NCBI RefSeq assembly: GCF_954871325.1
Contig: NC_088775.1
Location: 35,503,561-35,567,560 of the forward strand
Reading direction: 5' to 3'
Source of the DNA: Gordionus sp. m RMFG-2023
Taxonomy: Eukaryota; Nematomorpha; Gordioida; Chordodea; Parachordodidae
Length of the DNA: 64,000 nt
Within the stretch, counting starts at the first letter, position 1. Each line of letters starts with the position of its first letter. Positions 48,701-58,349 of this stretch are shown piece after piece. The notes beneath the pieces are model-generated. The model searched no databases. It was not told the DNA's origin and saw only the letters and a list, made by a program, of their open reading frames with translations. Made by a program: the position numbers and the translations under genes.

Positions 48701-51700
48701 GGAGGCCCGTAGCTTGCTGCAAAATATTATAATTTTTAAAATAAATCAAATTCCGGCTGGGACTAAGAATTTTTTTTTTATAAAATTGTACTGAAGCTTG
48801 ATAGATTTTTTAAAAAAAGAACATCAAATTAATCAGTTAAATAATTATAGTTCAATTTAACATTTCGTTCACTGCTCATGTTTTGAATTTCTCTTTGGAA
48901 CAATTTGAATAACGAAAAATTTTAAAATCTAGGCCAGGCTTAAAATAAAATAATCAAAACAGGACTTGAAAAAAAATAATTTTTTTCCAAATTTGGTCCT
49001 GTAAGGCCTTTGATTATCAAATTCTTTTCTTCTTAACCCTTTATGTTCTGAAAAAATATTGATTTTCTATATTTTAAGTTTATCTAAATTTACAATAAAT
49101 ATACATTATTTTTAAAATAATCGCAAAGCAGAATATATATTTGAATATCATACTATAGTTTGTATGCATAATATAAAAATTACCTTCGTTTGCTTTTTCG
49201 TTTATTTTTGCATGAGTATATGATTTGAGCATAATTTTTATATCGTATTATTTGTATTTATCATTAAGATTATTTGAATATAATTTAAAATGTTTCAAAT
49301 GTGGGAATATCATAGAGGTTTCCGATTTCAAGATCGACACTATGGGAACTTATCACGGGATGACATTGAAGTCCGTATCGCAGACGGCGTCCCATAAAAG
49401 ACCTCACCATCTTACCCCTCTTTCTGCAAGAATTACTGATTCCCCCTCAAAAAAACTAGCCAATATTCAGCTCCCCAGCGCTTCTAAAAGAAGTCTAATT
49501 ATTTCGAATAAACTTTAGTTAATTAAATCACTGAGTTGAAATTAAATAAATAAAATCACTGAGTTAAAATTAATGTTATATGAGAAAATATTTAGGATTG
49601 GTAAAATTTAATTTTTTTAAAAATAATTTTATCTCTACCCATTATTTCTCTAAACCTTTTTAATATTAGTATCCTAAAATACGATTTTATATCCATTTTT
49701 ATAATTTATAAGTGTCCCGGACTCCCATAATTATCATACCTGCAACTTCATCCTCATTAATCACCATGATTAACGCTAAAGACATTCTTCAAGATTTTAA
49801 GTACGTTTTATCTCTATAGCATACAATGTAACGCTTAATAATCTTGGGCACCTTAACAATTTCGGCGATATTTTTTTTGTCTTATTAAACTCGATAAAAT
49901 AAACACCGTCTATTTTGAACTAGGAGCCGAACTTATATGTATAAAGGCGGTATGGAGTAGAGGTGTACCTTTCAGATTTTCTACTCGATCTGGATACAGC
50001 CGGCTACTTTTTTTGGGAAATTTTTTAAACTGGAGTGCTCTTAACTGGTTCCTGGTTGATTTTTGCTAGATACATTGATATAGATCTTTGAGGGCGATCA
50101 AATTCGACATCTAAATTTTTTAGTATATTTATTGATTAGTTTAGTAAAACTTTAATGCTACAATGTACTGTTAATTATTTTTATAACACTATAATATTTC
50201 ATGTATTTATTGTTGTCAAACGGCTCGATTTTTAAAAACGGCTAATCCAATTAGCCAAAAGATATTATGTAAGCTTGGAGATTTTGCTCATAGATGGCAA
50301 AAAGGTTTAGACATTTATTTATTACTTAATTTAAAATCGGCTAAATCGAGCCGTTTAACAACACTATATTAGACCTATCGGTTTCATGTGAACTGTTATT
50401 CTCAGTAGGGACAAATATGATAATGAAGAATAGAATGTATGTGAAGGAAGAAACCATTAGAAAGACATGTTTAAAAAACTGATTGTCAAGTTTGAATCTA
50501 GCATAATTATATTTTTTTCTGTATTATATTCTGATGTTTATAAAATGAGATTATTGTGCATTTAGAAAATTTTAATAAAATTTGAGAATATTAGATAGAA
50601 GAAATAACGTATAGGGGTAATTCCATGACAAATCGACCAGTGATTCGGCCGACCATCTCAAAAATGAATGAAACTTGGCATGTTAGTTATATAAGTTGTA
50701 AATGTTAATAAAATCAAAATTTTAGAGTGCTAGCTAAATCAGATCCAAAGATGTACCCCTTCAAAGTCGAAAATCGCGAAGTGCCTGATTTTATTAAATC
50801 TTGTTTTTTTTTAAAAAATACTAAAGATAGAGTTACAAATTATATATCATTTTATAGCCCTTAAAATATTACATTGGGAAATATCAAAAAAAATTTAAAA
50901 AATTCAAGTTGTTTTATTATTTCCGGTAAAAAGAAAAAATTAACATTGTGAGGAAGGGATTTTTTTTGGGTGTTGATATTCTCTATAATTGTTTATTACC
51001 TTTATATTAAACGATTTAATAAAAAATCTCGATAGCCACTTTTGTTTTTTTAATTTTATTATTTTTATTAAAAATTTTATTTTTATAAATAAAAAAAGAT
51101 AATATAGATGGCGTTATATTAAAAAGATTTTATAATATAATATATTTAATTAAAATATGTATTATATAGGTATTAAAATTAAACAAATCGATTAAATATA
51201 ACCAACATGATAACCCGGGACAATAAGTAAGGAAGCAGCCTATACGGATATAGTTATATATACAAACAATTATATAAAACACCACTTGTTTTAATCTTAT
51301 CCCATTTTGCGCTGAGGCGATAATTTGTAGGTACGTCCTGTCACTGTTATGGAATCTATAATCGTTATTATTTGATTAATGGGGAATTATTCTTTTCCTC
51401 AATTATGGGGTAAAAGAAGGAGGGTAATGGTTCATGGAGTGTAAAAAGGAAAAATATATCTCCTCAGTAATTTCGTTCTTTTTTAGTACTGTGGCTAACT
51501 ACCAAATATCGTTATAAACACATGTTACGAATCCTTTAATATCAACAAAAGAGAAATTATCAACATTTGAGATATTATTAATTTGAAAGCCCTCTTCATA
51601 TGAATATTTTGATTTAAGTTTACTTAAACTCAAAGGAAATACAGCAGGTATTTGTTGTATATGTAAAATTTATTAATGGCATGTTTTGTTTTGCAAACTG

Positions 51701-54700
51701 ATATAAATCAACTGGTGTTAAAATGTGTCCTGAACTTGTGCGCTGAAGGCTTGAACGTGCTGCTAATCTTTTAATGTTCTGCCAAGGCCGTCATATGGAT
51801 ATTTTCCATGGGATGTAGTTGAAAAATGTCATTCAGCTTCTACACCATAATTTGATTCAATAACAGATTTATAAAAAAAATTATTTTTATATTGTGCAGC
51901 TGTTTGTCAGATAAGTAATATATTTTACTTGGCTTTTTGCTGAATTGATTCATCAAAAAAATAACGATAGTTTATACACAACAAGTAAAAAGATATATCT
52001 ACAAATTATAGCCTCAGAAATTTCTATTAATTAGCGCAAAATGGAATACGATAAAAATAAGATATGTTTTTATAATAGTTAGAATAAAAAATTTTAAAAT
52101 ATTTTACAATATAGCATCTTAATAATAATCATATCTGTATGTATTGCCCCAGGACATCATATTTCTTATACTTAATCGATTTTTTAAATTTTAATATTAA
52201 TATAATATATATTTTTATTAAAAATATAATATTATAATAACTTTTGAATATAACTCCATCTATATTATCTTTTTTTATTTATATAAATAATAAAAATTCA
52301 AATAAAATTAAAAAAACAAAAATGACTCTCGAGATTTTTATTAAATCGTTTAATAGGAAGGTAATAAACATTTTTAGAGAATATCAACACCCAAAAAGAA
52401 TCCATTCCTATGTTAATTTTTTATTTTTACCTGAAAATAAAAAAACACTTGGAATTTTTTAATTTTTTTTGATATTTTCCAATGTAAAATTTTAAGGGCT
52501 ATAAAATGATATATAATTTGTAACTCTATATTACATTTTTTTTAAAAAAACAAGATTTAACCCTTTGAGGCCCAACTTTTTAATAATTTAAATAAAATTC
52601 TTTTTCTATAAATTATTCATTTATACACTCCATAGATGCCCAAAATGTTTTCAAAATTTTATTTTTAAATACACAGGTAAAAAAAAATGTTGATGCAATT
52701 TGACATCATCAGGCTTATTGTAATACAAAAAAATACAAGTATCTACTTATTATAAAAATCACCAAAACAATTTCTATATTGATTAAAATATAAATATATA
52801 TTATATTTTGCACATTTTGTTCTGGAGTATGCATTTATGCATAACTTGTATCTTTGCTCCGTTTTGCAGGAATTCTGTCAATGACCAATGTTGTCATATC
52901 TGATATCAGATATAGGAGCCATTATAGAAGAACTTTTTTTTAAAAATTATTGTTCATTCAAATGTATCTATGATTTTCTTTTACTAATTTTGCCTGCCGA
53001 TAACAATGCGTTGATAATATATGTTTTAAATTTGATAAGTTTCATGAATTTATTCTCTTTTTCATGGCATATTTGCCGCCTATACAAAAAGCCATGAATT
53101 TACTACATACATATCAATGAAATGAAAAATGATTCTCAGGTAGAACCTTTTACCTTTAGTATCTATAGCATTCAACAAGCATATCATGTAAATCGACTCC
53201 TCCCATACTTCATTATATATTTTTAATATATTTGGTTGGCACTTCAATATATCTACTTAGTGACCATCTTTTTACATTTTATATTGGATGGACACCGACG
53301 ACGTGCACAAACTTATTGTCATATCATTTGGCAATAATATATTTTCTTTTTTATCAACTTTACATACATAGCTCCCGACTTATCTCTAATTCTGATGATG
53401 TTGGATTAGTTTAATTTCCCACATAAATCTTAAAATCATATACAATACCGTATAAATTTTGTTAACATATATTATTTAGTATATTATCTGAAATAAATAA
53501 TTTAAAGTAGATATGGAGTTAATATATTGGTTTAAGTGGAAAATGTATTAGTATAATTTGTGTCCAATTGATGGATATCACCTGCTCTCCATTTCATATT
53601 ATTTTGGATGATAATATTATCATTATTTTCTGGATCTTCTATCTCGACTTGAAGATTATTAGATGTTGGTGTTGATGAAGTTGAAGGAGAATCATCTTAA
53701 AAAGTATGCAAAATATCTTCTTCATTGTCTGATTCATCGATGTGGTCTTCCGAAATGTCTCCCTCGACTAGTATTAAATTATTTTTCATCTAATAATTAT
53801 ACAGATTCATTTAAAATATAATAAATGAGAGGAAATATGTCTTATTAACGTCAAATTCAAAATTGGTGTGGTCTGATTGGATTTAGAATATGGTGAAATA
53901 TAATTATAACTTTATTATAAATATAAAATAAAATAAATGTTTAAAAAAGGTATTCTAATATCCCTATGACTTAGGCATCATGCACTTTAAGTTGATATAA
54001 AAAAGAGCATATTCATTTTTAATAAAATAATTATTCATGACATTATACTCTTATCTTTAATAATGAACAAAAAATTTTGAATTATTAAATATTATCCACA
54101 GAATTCGTTATATTGTCATTATAAAATCATATAATTCAATAAAATGGTAAAGATAAAATTATGAAAATATGATTGGATGAAATTTAAAAATAAACATTAT
54201 GAGTTAATAATTTTAATAAAATACGAAAGTATTTTTATTATATTTATATTATATAATGTTAAATTAAATCTATAGGCTTTTATAAATTTAAAATATATAA
54301 TTATATTATATGATAAAACAAATCGTGAGACATCAAAGGGTTAATGAAATCACGCACTTTGTGAATTTCCACTTTGAGATCTGATTGAGCTAGCACTCTA
54401 AAATTTTGATTTTATTAACATTTACAACATATATAACTAACATGTCAAGTTTCGTTCATTTTAAAGATGGTCGTCCGAAAATCTCGTTTTTTTAGTCGAT
54501 TTGACGTGGAATGACCCATAGAAAAGAATTTATATACTTTTATAAGCAATTCTAATTCCAAAAATCAATTGTCTGGCCAATTATTCGGATAACGTTATGA
54601 AATCCTTAGTTTTATTTCGTTTGTTATTTGTAAATTTTAATATGCTAATGACAATTAGTTTTTAGTAGAATCCTAAAAGGAGTCATTTTAAAATACACAT

Positions 54701-57700
54701 CTGTTTATAATTTTTCTTGCAAAATATGATCTATTTCTTATAAGCTTTAGAAAAATTTTCGAATCGAATGATAATTTTATTAATCGTGTGAATACGAATA
54801 ATAATGAATTATTTGATTCGTACAAATACGAATGATTCGATTCTTTTTATTGTACGCCTACACTATATTTATCTATTCCATTATTAATAAGATTTTAAAA
54901 AACATTTTAAATTTACTTTTACCGATAATATTTTAATAATAACTCCACTTGTGGGGTTTCATAGTATTAGGGTTGGCTTATAAAAATCGCGATTTAAATT
55001 ACCCCGAGTTAAAAAATAGTCAGGAATTTAAATCAATATTTTCAATTTATATATTAAATTTTATATAAAATATTTTATAAGTTTGGAATAAATCAACTTT
55101 AAATGATGAAATTGCTCTATCCTATCTATTGATGATGTAAATAATTGTTCTTGAATGGGTCAGATCTTGCTTGGTATTTTATCAAGATAGATAAAAGATT
55201 GGTGTTGGATCGAGATTCGCTATATTCAATTACTATTTCGGTCATTTGAATTTGAAAAATATTTTATGTTTTGAAGATAATGAAATGTGTTGACGTTTAG
55301 CTTTTTACTTGACAATATAATTATATATTTTTTTCAACAATTTCCTGACTGGGCTCCCCTGAGGCATTAATCCTTTATTTGTAAACTAGTATAAACTAAG
55401 GTAAAATATTATGATATTTTGTAATCTAGATCCATAATCCTCCAATTAAAATATTTGCAAAATCTACAAAAAAATTTTATCCAATCAATCAGAATTTATT
55501 TTGCTTGGAGATAAGTATTTCAACAGATGGAACCCACATAAAAAAAGTTACTAGTAGTAGATTTGGAAATTTTGGATTAGCCAGCATTAAGATGATTCGG
55601 TTAATTAGGAAGGGATCATCCTGTTAAAAGCTAGATTCACAGAAAATTTTTTAACGAACTGATAAAATCGCCGCAGAAAAACTATCAACGATAGAAATAT
55701 CGCCGTCGTTTAAGCAAACACTCGATTTTAAAATTTAGTTTTAAATTTATCAATGTATATGGAAGTCCATTTTTTACTCACTTTCTATTTTTATCTATTA
55801 GTCCATATTTCTTCACACCTAAATAAATTCGTAATCTTTTAAAAAAAATTATTTATAAAGTATAAATTTTTATGACGAACTTTAACCTAAACCGTTTACA
55901 AATTGAACTTGAAGATTGTATCACAATTCTTTTAAAATGGAACATTAAAATGCCCTAGTACTCTATTGAGGCGATTCAACTTTTTTATTTGTACATAAAA
56001 TGTATTAAGGTATTTCAGTGATGAAGAGAAAAAAGCTGCTGGATCTATAAGGGAGAATGACGTTTTGATTCAAAGAATCAAAGACGGGGGACTCTCTTTC
56101 CCATACAGGATCATCGACAACCCTCTCAAACTTTCTGCTCAAGACTGGTATTTTTATTTTAAAAATATCTTCATTATTTGTTATTTTTAAATATTTTTTA
56201 AAATTATGTCATTTAATTTAAGTATTGAAAATGTTATATTAGAATTTGGAACTGGGCTAAATACACGAACCAGGACTTAAAAATCTCTTTTACAGGAATT
56301 TAAACGACTTTAAAAAAATATCCAGAAACCTTTTTTGTGCAAATTCTAAACTCTGATTATAATTTAGGATAAATCGTATAGGATATAATTAGTGCTACTA
56401 TATTCAAATTGGATGCGAATAATTTTTTTAATATTTGATCGTTATTATTCGTATTCAAATAATCTTATTTATTTATACAAATATTAGTCAAATAGTAAAA
56501 TAAATATTTGAATAATGTTAAAAAATTTGGTTTCCACATCCTCATATTGCAAATGAGGCAAGAATGGATCATAAACCATATCATAAATGCAGATGACAAT
56601 TTTAAAAGAATTCTCTACCAGACATATTTTATTCCGCCTCTGACATCAATTCATTTTTATACTTAACTTCATATACTAATTTTATTAAAATTCATTTTTT
56701 AATAATAAAATAGGATATTTTTGAGTATATGATGATTCTGGTCGTAAATCAATTTTTAGCTTTTAACCATCCTATTTTTTACAATGGTGTAATATATAAT
56801 AAACTTTTAATTATTTGAATAAATGAAATATTCGATTCATAAAAACAGGGTAATAGAGACATAAATATTTGCATCCCTTTTATTTATATTGATACACCTG
56901 TAGACACTTTAGAATTAAATGTGCATGCTTGACATCATTTTAAGAATATAAGCTATTTTTATTTATTTTTTTAAATTAGGGATAGGGTTGTTGCTGTTTT
57001 TGTGCAAGGTCCTGCATGGCAATTCAAAGGATGGCCTTGGGATGGTAATCCCGTTGAAATATTTTCAAAAAGTTTGGATTTATCATTTATTTATTTTATT
57101 ACCATTCTTTAATTATAACTATGTGGGTTTTGAAGTATCTTGAGCTTTCGCCTTTGGTTGAGAGACATCCAACTCTTCTTCCACCGTATCTTATAAAAAT
57201 TATTCACCATTTTTTGACGATAACAGAGGAAACAATTACATTTTTAGAGAATAAACAAATTACTCATTATAAAACTTGTCTTGGTGATCATATAATAGAT
57301 CACTAATTCAATTTTTTGACAATTTATTTGGGGAGATTTCAATTAACAAATTCAGGAAGATTACATTTAAATATCAAATTTTATCTATTTGCTGCAATCA
57401 TTAAAAAAATTGGCATTATTTATTTTATTCCCTCATTTTTAAGGTTAAAATTTTGTGTAACTTTTTATTTTAATTTTGGCCAGTAACAATTCATTGATTA
57501 AACTTATGTATTATATCTTATATAAATCTAAAAATACCTTACAGAAGTAATTCTACTCATAAAACTAGTTTTAGTGAGAAGACATCAATAAATCATGTTA
57601 AGCCTTTTGCGATGAATTGATTTTTTATCTACCATGCCAAAAAGCAATAATTCCCCTTCCCCTCCGTGATCTTCAGGTGAAAAGGGCGATCACTAGTTTA

Positions 57701-58246
57701 TTCGATTTTTTGATTAAGTTAACAAATGGTTGAACCAATGAGATAGGCCATGGGAATTTTGGTCATTTTAAAAAATCTGATATTTTGCTGGTTTGTAGAA
57801 GAATTTTGTGGTACTCAACCTAACCCTCACCACTAATATTTATTTAATATATATTCTCTTGCATGATTTAAATTATTTTTAACGATATATTGTTTTTGAA
57901 TAGTTAAGGCATTCCACTTGAAATGGGAGGAAATGAAACTAGATTCTAACGTTGCCAAATGGGATGTTCATGTCATCCAACTTAGCCGTAACAAAAGACA
58001 TTTGGATAGGGCTTCTTTATTAAAGTTTTGGGAAGTTTTGGATAGGTAAATTGTTTTTCTTGTGACATTTAATTTATTTAAAATGATATACACTTATTTG
58101 GCACAAATTATCTTTAATATTTTACAGCTGTTTTCAAATTTATTTCAACTATATTACGAGAATTAAGTTTTATCATTAATATAATTCACCTTTAATTCTA
58201 TGCATATAGATACACTGCTAAGAATAAACCTCATCTAAGGACATGA
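32519..58246 (+). CDS. CDC73/parafibromin, Paf1 complex subunit (15 exons)
   Basis: Nuclear scaffold subunit of the Paf1 complex, which travels with RNA polymerase II in elongation and chromatin modification. My exons: 32519-32655, 32698-32803, 32848-32886, 32927-33008, 33054-33106, 33153-33238, 33280-33670, 33716-33799, 48523-48619, 49316-49492, 49713-49800, 56019-56147, 56980-57071, 57904-58045, 58210-58246. All introns are GT-AG, phases join, and the sum is 1740 bases: 579 residues, against 531 in human. The start ACCATGG fits Kozak and the protein opens [13 protein letters not shown]. Landmarks are [70 protein letters not shown] and NAKDILQDF. The Ras-like C-terminal domain has [20 protein letters not shown] and [18 protein letters not shown], ending KPHLRT. 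The exon 8/9 and exon 10/11 joins are the least certain. Confidence 0.95.
34020..34400. repeat. GGCC-word repeat relic in CDC73 intron 8
   Basis: GACTCAAGCCTTGGGGTCAGG, shortened here to CAAGCCTTGGGGTC, then CAGCCAGGCCCAGGGCC, TTAGCTGGGCTGGAAC and TAGGCTTAGCC are spaced by AT-rich sequence. The pattern is that of the relics at 5560, 28840, 36340 and 48690. Ends not defined. Confidence 0.4.
34447..34663 (+). mobile_element. MITE, 217 bp, hAT-like, in CDC73 intron 8
   Basis: Left AGTGTTGTTAAACTGCGC and right GAGCCTTTTAACAACTTG are imperfect inverted repeats. They are flanked by TATCAGAT (34439-34446) and TATCAGAC (34664-34671), an 8-bp duplication with one mismatch. The core GATTTTGCTCATAAATGG is shared with the element at 50211-50371. 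No coding capacity. Confidence 0.75.
36340..36480. repeat. GGCC-word repeat relic in CDC73 intron 8
   Basis: ACGGCCTGGCTCAGG, ACCTGGCCCGTG and ACGGCCTGGCCAGTGC are spaced by poly-A/T, ending in GGTCTGCAGGCCTCTG. Same pattern as the other relics of this kind; no ends visible. Confidence 0.4.
38607..39299 (+). pseudogene. hAT transposase fragment of the outer element
   Basis: A 230-residue open stretch with [20 protein letters not shown] (the hAT CxxH block), [19 protein letters not shown] (the RW block) and a long helical region to the end. The N-terminal part and the C-terminal dimerisation block ([19 protein letters not shown] near 39475-39535, with a stop after it) lie in other frames on each side, so the gene is broken. 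The inverted copy of this region (39680-39939 plus 43262-43402) lacks about 190 bases. Confidence 0.8.
39940..43253 (-). mobile_element. Full-length hAT, left copy, 3314 bp, TSD ATTTTAAA
   Basis: Ends TAGTGATGTTAA and TTAACATCACTA are inverted repeats, perfect over 12 bases. ATTTTAAA sits directly outside at 39932-39939 and 43254-43261. Both subterminal 150-base regions are crowded with AACTAGTTAC/GTAACTAGTTAC words. It encodes a six-exon transposase on the minus strand that is uninterrupted under the splice model. It is inserted in the inverted arm of the outer hAT and faces away from its twin at 43411-46736. Confidence 0.95.
40263..42544 (-). CDS. hAT transposase (BED finger, ZBED-like), apparently intact
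   Basis: Nuclear DNA transposase for its own element. Exons on the minus strand: 42544-42305, 42193-41814, 41749-41543, 41502-41019, 40971-40802, 40752-40263. All introns are GT-AG (48-111 bases) and phases fit: 1971 bases, 656 residues. Order: acidic start [20 protein letters not shown] zinc finger with [11 protein letters not shown] and LWKHIS, then TTADCWTAF (first catalytic Asp block) and [15 protein letters not shown] (second Asp). Next come [22 protein letters not shown], and the C-terminal [23 protein letters not shown] dimerisation block, here [12 protein letters not shown], ending NFYEK. The length is usual for hAT. The start is the first ATG ahead of the BED finger. Confidence 0.85.
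43254..43410. other. 157-bp spacer between the two hAT copies
   Basis: Includes the two target duplications (ATTTTAAA and TATATTTA). The 141 bases between them are outer-hAT sequence in reverse orientation: GTCAGCTTTCTGAT and TATGGCGGGTATTCAT read in complement match about 38570 and 38870. About 190 bases present in the other arm are missing. Confidence 0.8.
43411..46736 (+). mobile_element. Full-length hAT, right copy, 3326 bp, TSD TATATTTA
   Basis: The same element as 39940-43253, in the opposite orientation. Ends TAGTGATGTTAA and TTAACATCACTA are intact. TATATTTA is duplicated perfectly at 43403-43410 and 46737-46744. It differs from its twin at scattered positions: a few amino-acid changes (Gln to Arg, Gly to Glu, Ile to Val), a 12-base length difference mostly in the AACTAGTTAC array, and a 2-base loss in the first exon. 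The separate duplication shows it arrived by its own insertion and is not a copy made by local inverted duplication. Confidence 0.95.
44135..46414 (+). pseudogene. hAT transposase, right copy, frameshifted in exon 1
   Basis: Exons correspond to 44135-44372, 44484-44863, 44928-45134, 45175-45658, 45706-45875 and 45925-46414. Compared with the twin on the other strand, exon 1 is 238 rather than 240 bases. Two bases are missing after GAAGAAATTATACT (about 44193), which shifts the frame just before the BED finger. All later exons are open and nearly identical to the twin: [36 protein letters not shown] downstream start at 44178 ([15 protein letters not shown]) restores the frame and keeps the BED finger, so a slightly shortened protein might still be made. 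Confidence 0.85.
48523..49800 (+). CDS. CDC73 exons 9-11 (linker and start of the C-terminal domain)
   Basis: Exon 9 (48523-48619) reads [17 protein letters not shown], exon 10 (49316-49492) [17 protein letters not shown] followed by a basic Ser/Pro linker, and exon 11 (49713-49800) [20 protein letters not shown] and AKDILQDF. Residues about 327-447. The donor of exon 10 at 49493 (GTCTAA) is weak but is the one that keeps phase with exon 11. Without it the frame runs to a stop at 49516. Introns 9 and 10 are 696 and 220 bases. Confidence 0.85.
48690..49020. repeat. GGCC-word repeat relic in CDC73 intron 9
   Basis: GACCTGGAGGCCCGTAGC, TTCCGGCTGGGAC, TCTAGGCCAGGC and GGTCCTGTAAGGCC are spaced by AT-rich runs. 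It is the same pattern as the relics in intron 8 and upstream of the gene. Confidence 0.4.
50211..50371 (+). mobile_element. MITE, second copy of the 34447 family
   Basis: TGTTGTCAAACGGCTCG at the left and CGAGCCGTTTAACAACA at the right are long inverted repeats. The core AGATTTTGCTCATAGATGG matches GATTTTGCTCATAAATGG in the intron 8 copy, same orientation. No clear 8-bp duplication remains. Confidence 0.65.
50374..50500 (+). pseudogene. hAT C-terminal dimerisation scrap
   Basis: [20 protein letters not shown] followed by [13 protein letters not shown] resembles the hAT dimerisation block (SxxSxRLFSxAGxxxxxxR...). It directly follows the MITE and nothing upstream of it remains, so it is a remnant of a larger, deleted hAT. 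Confidence 0.5.
50614..54517 (-). mobile_element. Foldback DNA transposon with GGGTNATTCC ends, interrupted by piggyBac
   Basis: Left GGGGTAATTCCATGACAAATCG and the reverse complement of the right end GGGTCATTCCACGTCAAATC match, and similarity goes on for about 180 bases (TTAATAAAATCAAAATTTTAGAG at both ends, in parts). 50800-51170 is matched in reverse by 52235-52556, so the arms reach about 550 bases. ATA borders both ends. On the minus strand, about 51860-51690 reads [20 protein letters not shown], then [28 protein letters not shown] remember a closely similar motif from uncharacterised animal transposon-like proteins, but cannot name the superfamily. The frame has stops, so it is dead. 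Confidence 0.75.
52561..54340 (-). mobile_element. piggyBac element with TTAA duplication, decayed
   Basis: CCCTTTGAGG at the left and CATCAAAGGG at the right are short inverted repeats flanked by TTAA on both sides (52557-52560, 54341-54344), the piggyBac signature. On the minus strand the transposase starts near 53790 with the acidic [20 protein letters not shown] and NEEDI, has [12 protein letters not shown], and near 53200-52980 shows [20 protein letters not shown] with [20 protein letters not shown]. The latter corresponds to the piggyBac stretch normally reading RWYLRIFFHLIDM. The central part is lost and the frame is broken. It interrupts the right arm of the foldback element. Confidence 0.85.
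54518..56018. other. AT-rich tail of intron 11, nothing recognised
   Basis: No terminal repeats, coding fragments or structured motifs could be supported in this stretch up to the exon 12 acceptor. Confidence 0.4.
56019..58246 (+). CDS. CDC73 exons 12-15 (Ras-like C-terminal domain)
   Basis: Exon 12 (56019-56147) reads [20 protein letters not shown] and [17 protein letters not shown]. Exon 13 (56980-57071) has [20 protein letters not shown], exon 14 (57904-58045) [20 protein letters not shown] with [10 protein letters not shown], and exon 15 (58210-58246) [11 protein letters not shown] and TGA. Residues about 447-579. The phases (TG|G, A|TT, AG|A) all join. Relative to human it lacks the residues LLP between GWPW and DG and has a shorter loop before PYR. 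Introns are 832, 832 and 164 bases. Confidence 0.95.
57121..57306 (+). other. Open frame inside CDC73 intron 13, not assigned
   Basis: 61 codons, [20 protein letters not shown] then [20 protein letters not shown], richer in varied codons than the surrounding AT-rich DNA. It has no splice context that fits the CDC73 phase and no recognised family. It may be a transposon scrap or chance. Confidence 0.2.
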
Positions 58247-58338
58247 ACCATTGAAATATCTTTGAACGAATCTTTGTTATTATAAATATATTGTTTTTTA
58301 TAGGAATATTATTATTGTTAAATTCAAATATATACCGA

Positions 58339-58344
58339 AATAAA
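58339..58344 (+). terminator. Candidate poly(A) signal of CDC73
   Basis: AATAAA about 95 bases after the TGA, within CCGAAATAAAATGTGTTA, a GT-rich follow-up. In such AT-rich DNA this word is frequent by chance, so it is only a candidate. Confidence 0.35.
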
Positions 58345-58349
58345 ATGTG

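Larger units (their letters stand above)
49801..56018 (+). other. CDC73 intron 11, 6.2 kb, with nested DNA transposons
   Basis: GT at 49801, AG at 56017-56018. Holds a MITE (50211-50371), a hAT scrap (50374-50500) and the GGGTNATTCC foldback (50614-54517) with a piggyBac inside it. 54518-56018 is AT-rich with nothing recognised. Confidence 0.85.

Noticed and set aside
49225-49518. A separate 97-residue gene starting at 49225
   Set aside because: Its second half is CDC73 exon 10 read through into introns on both sides; the [17 protein letters not shown] block belongs to CDC73.
56148-57903. Introns 12 and 13 of CDC73 both come out at 832 bases
   Set aside because: Sequences are unrelated; equal length is taken as coincidence.
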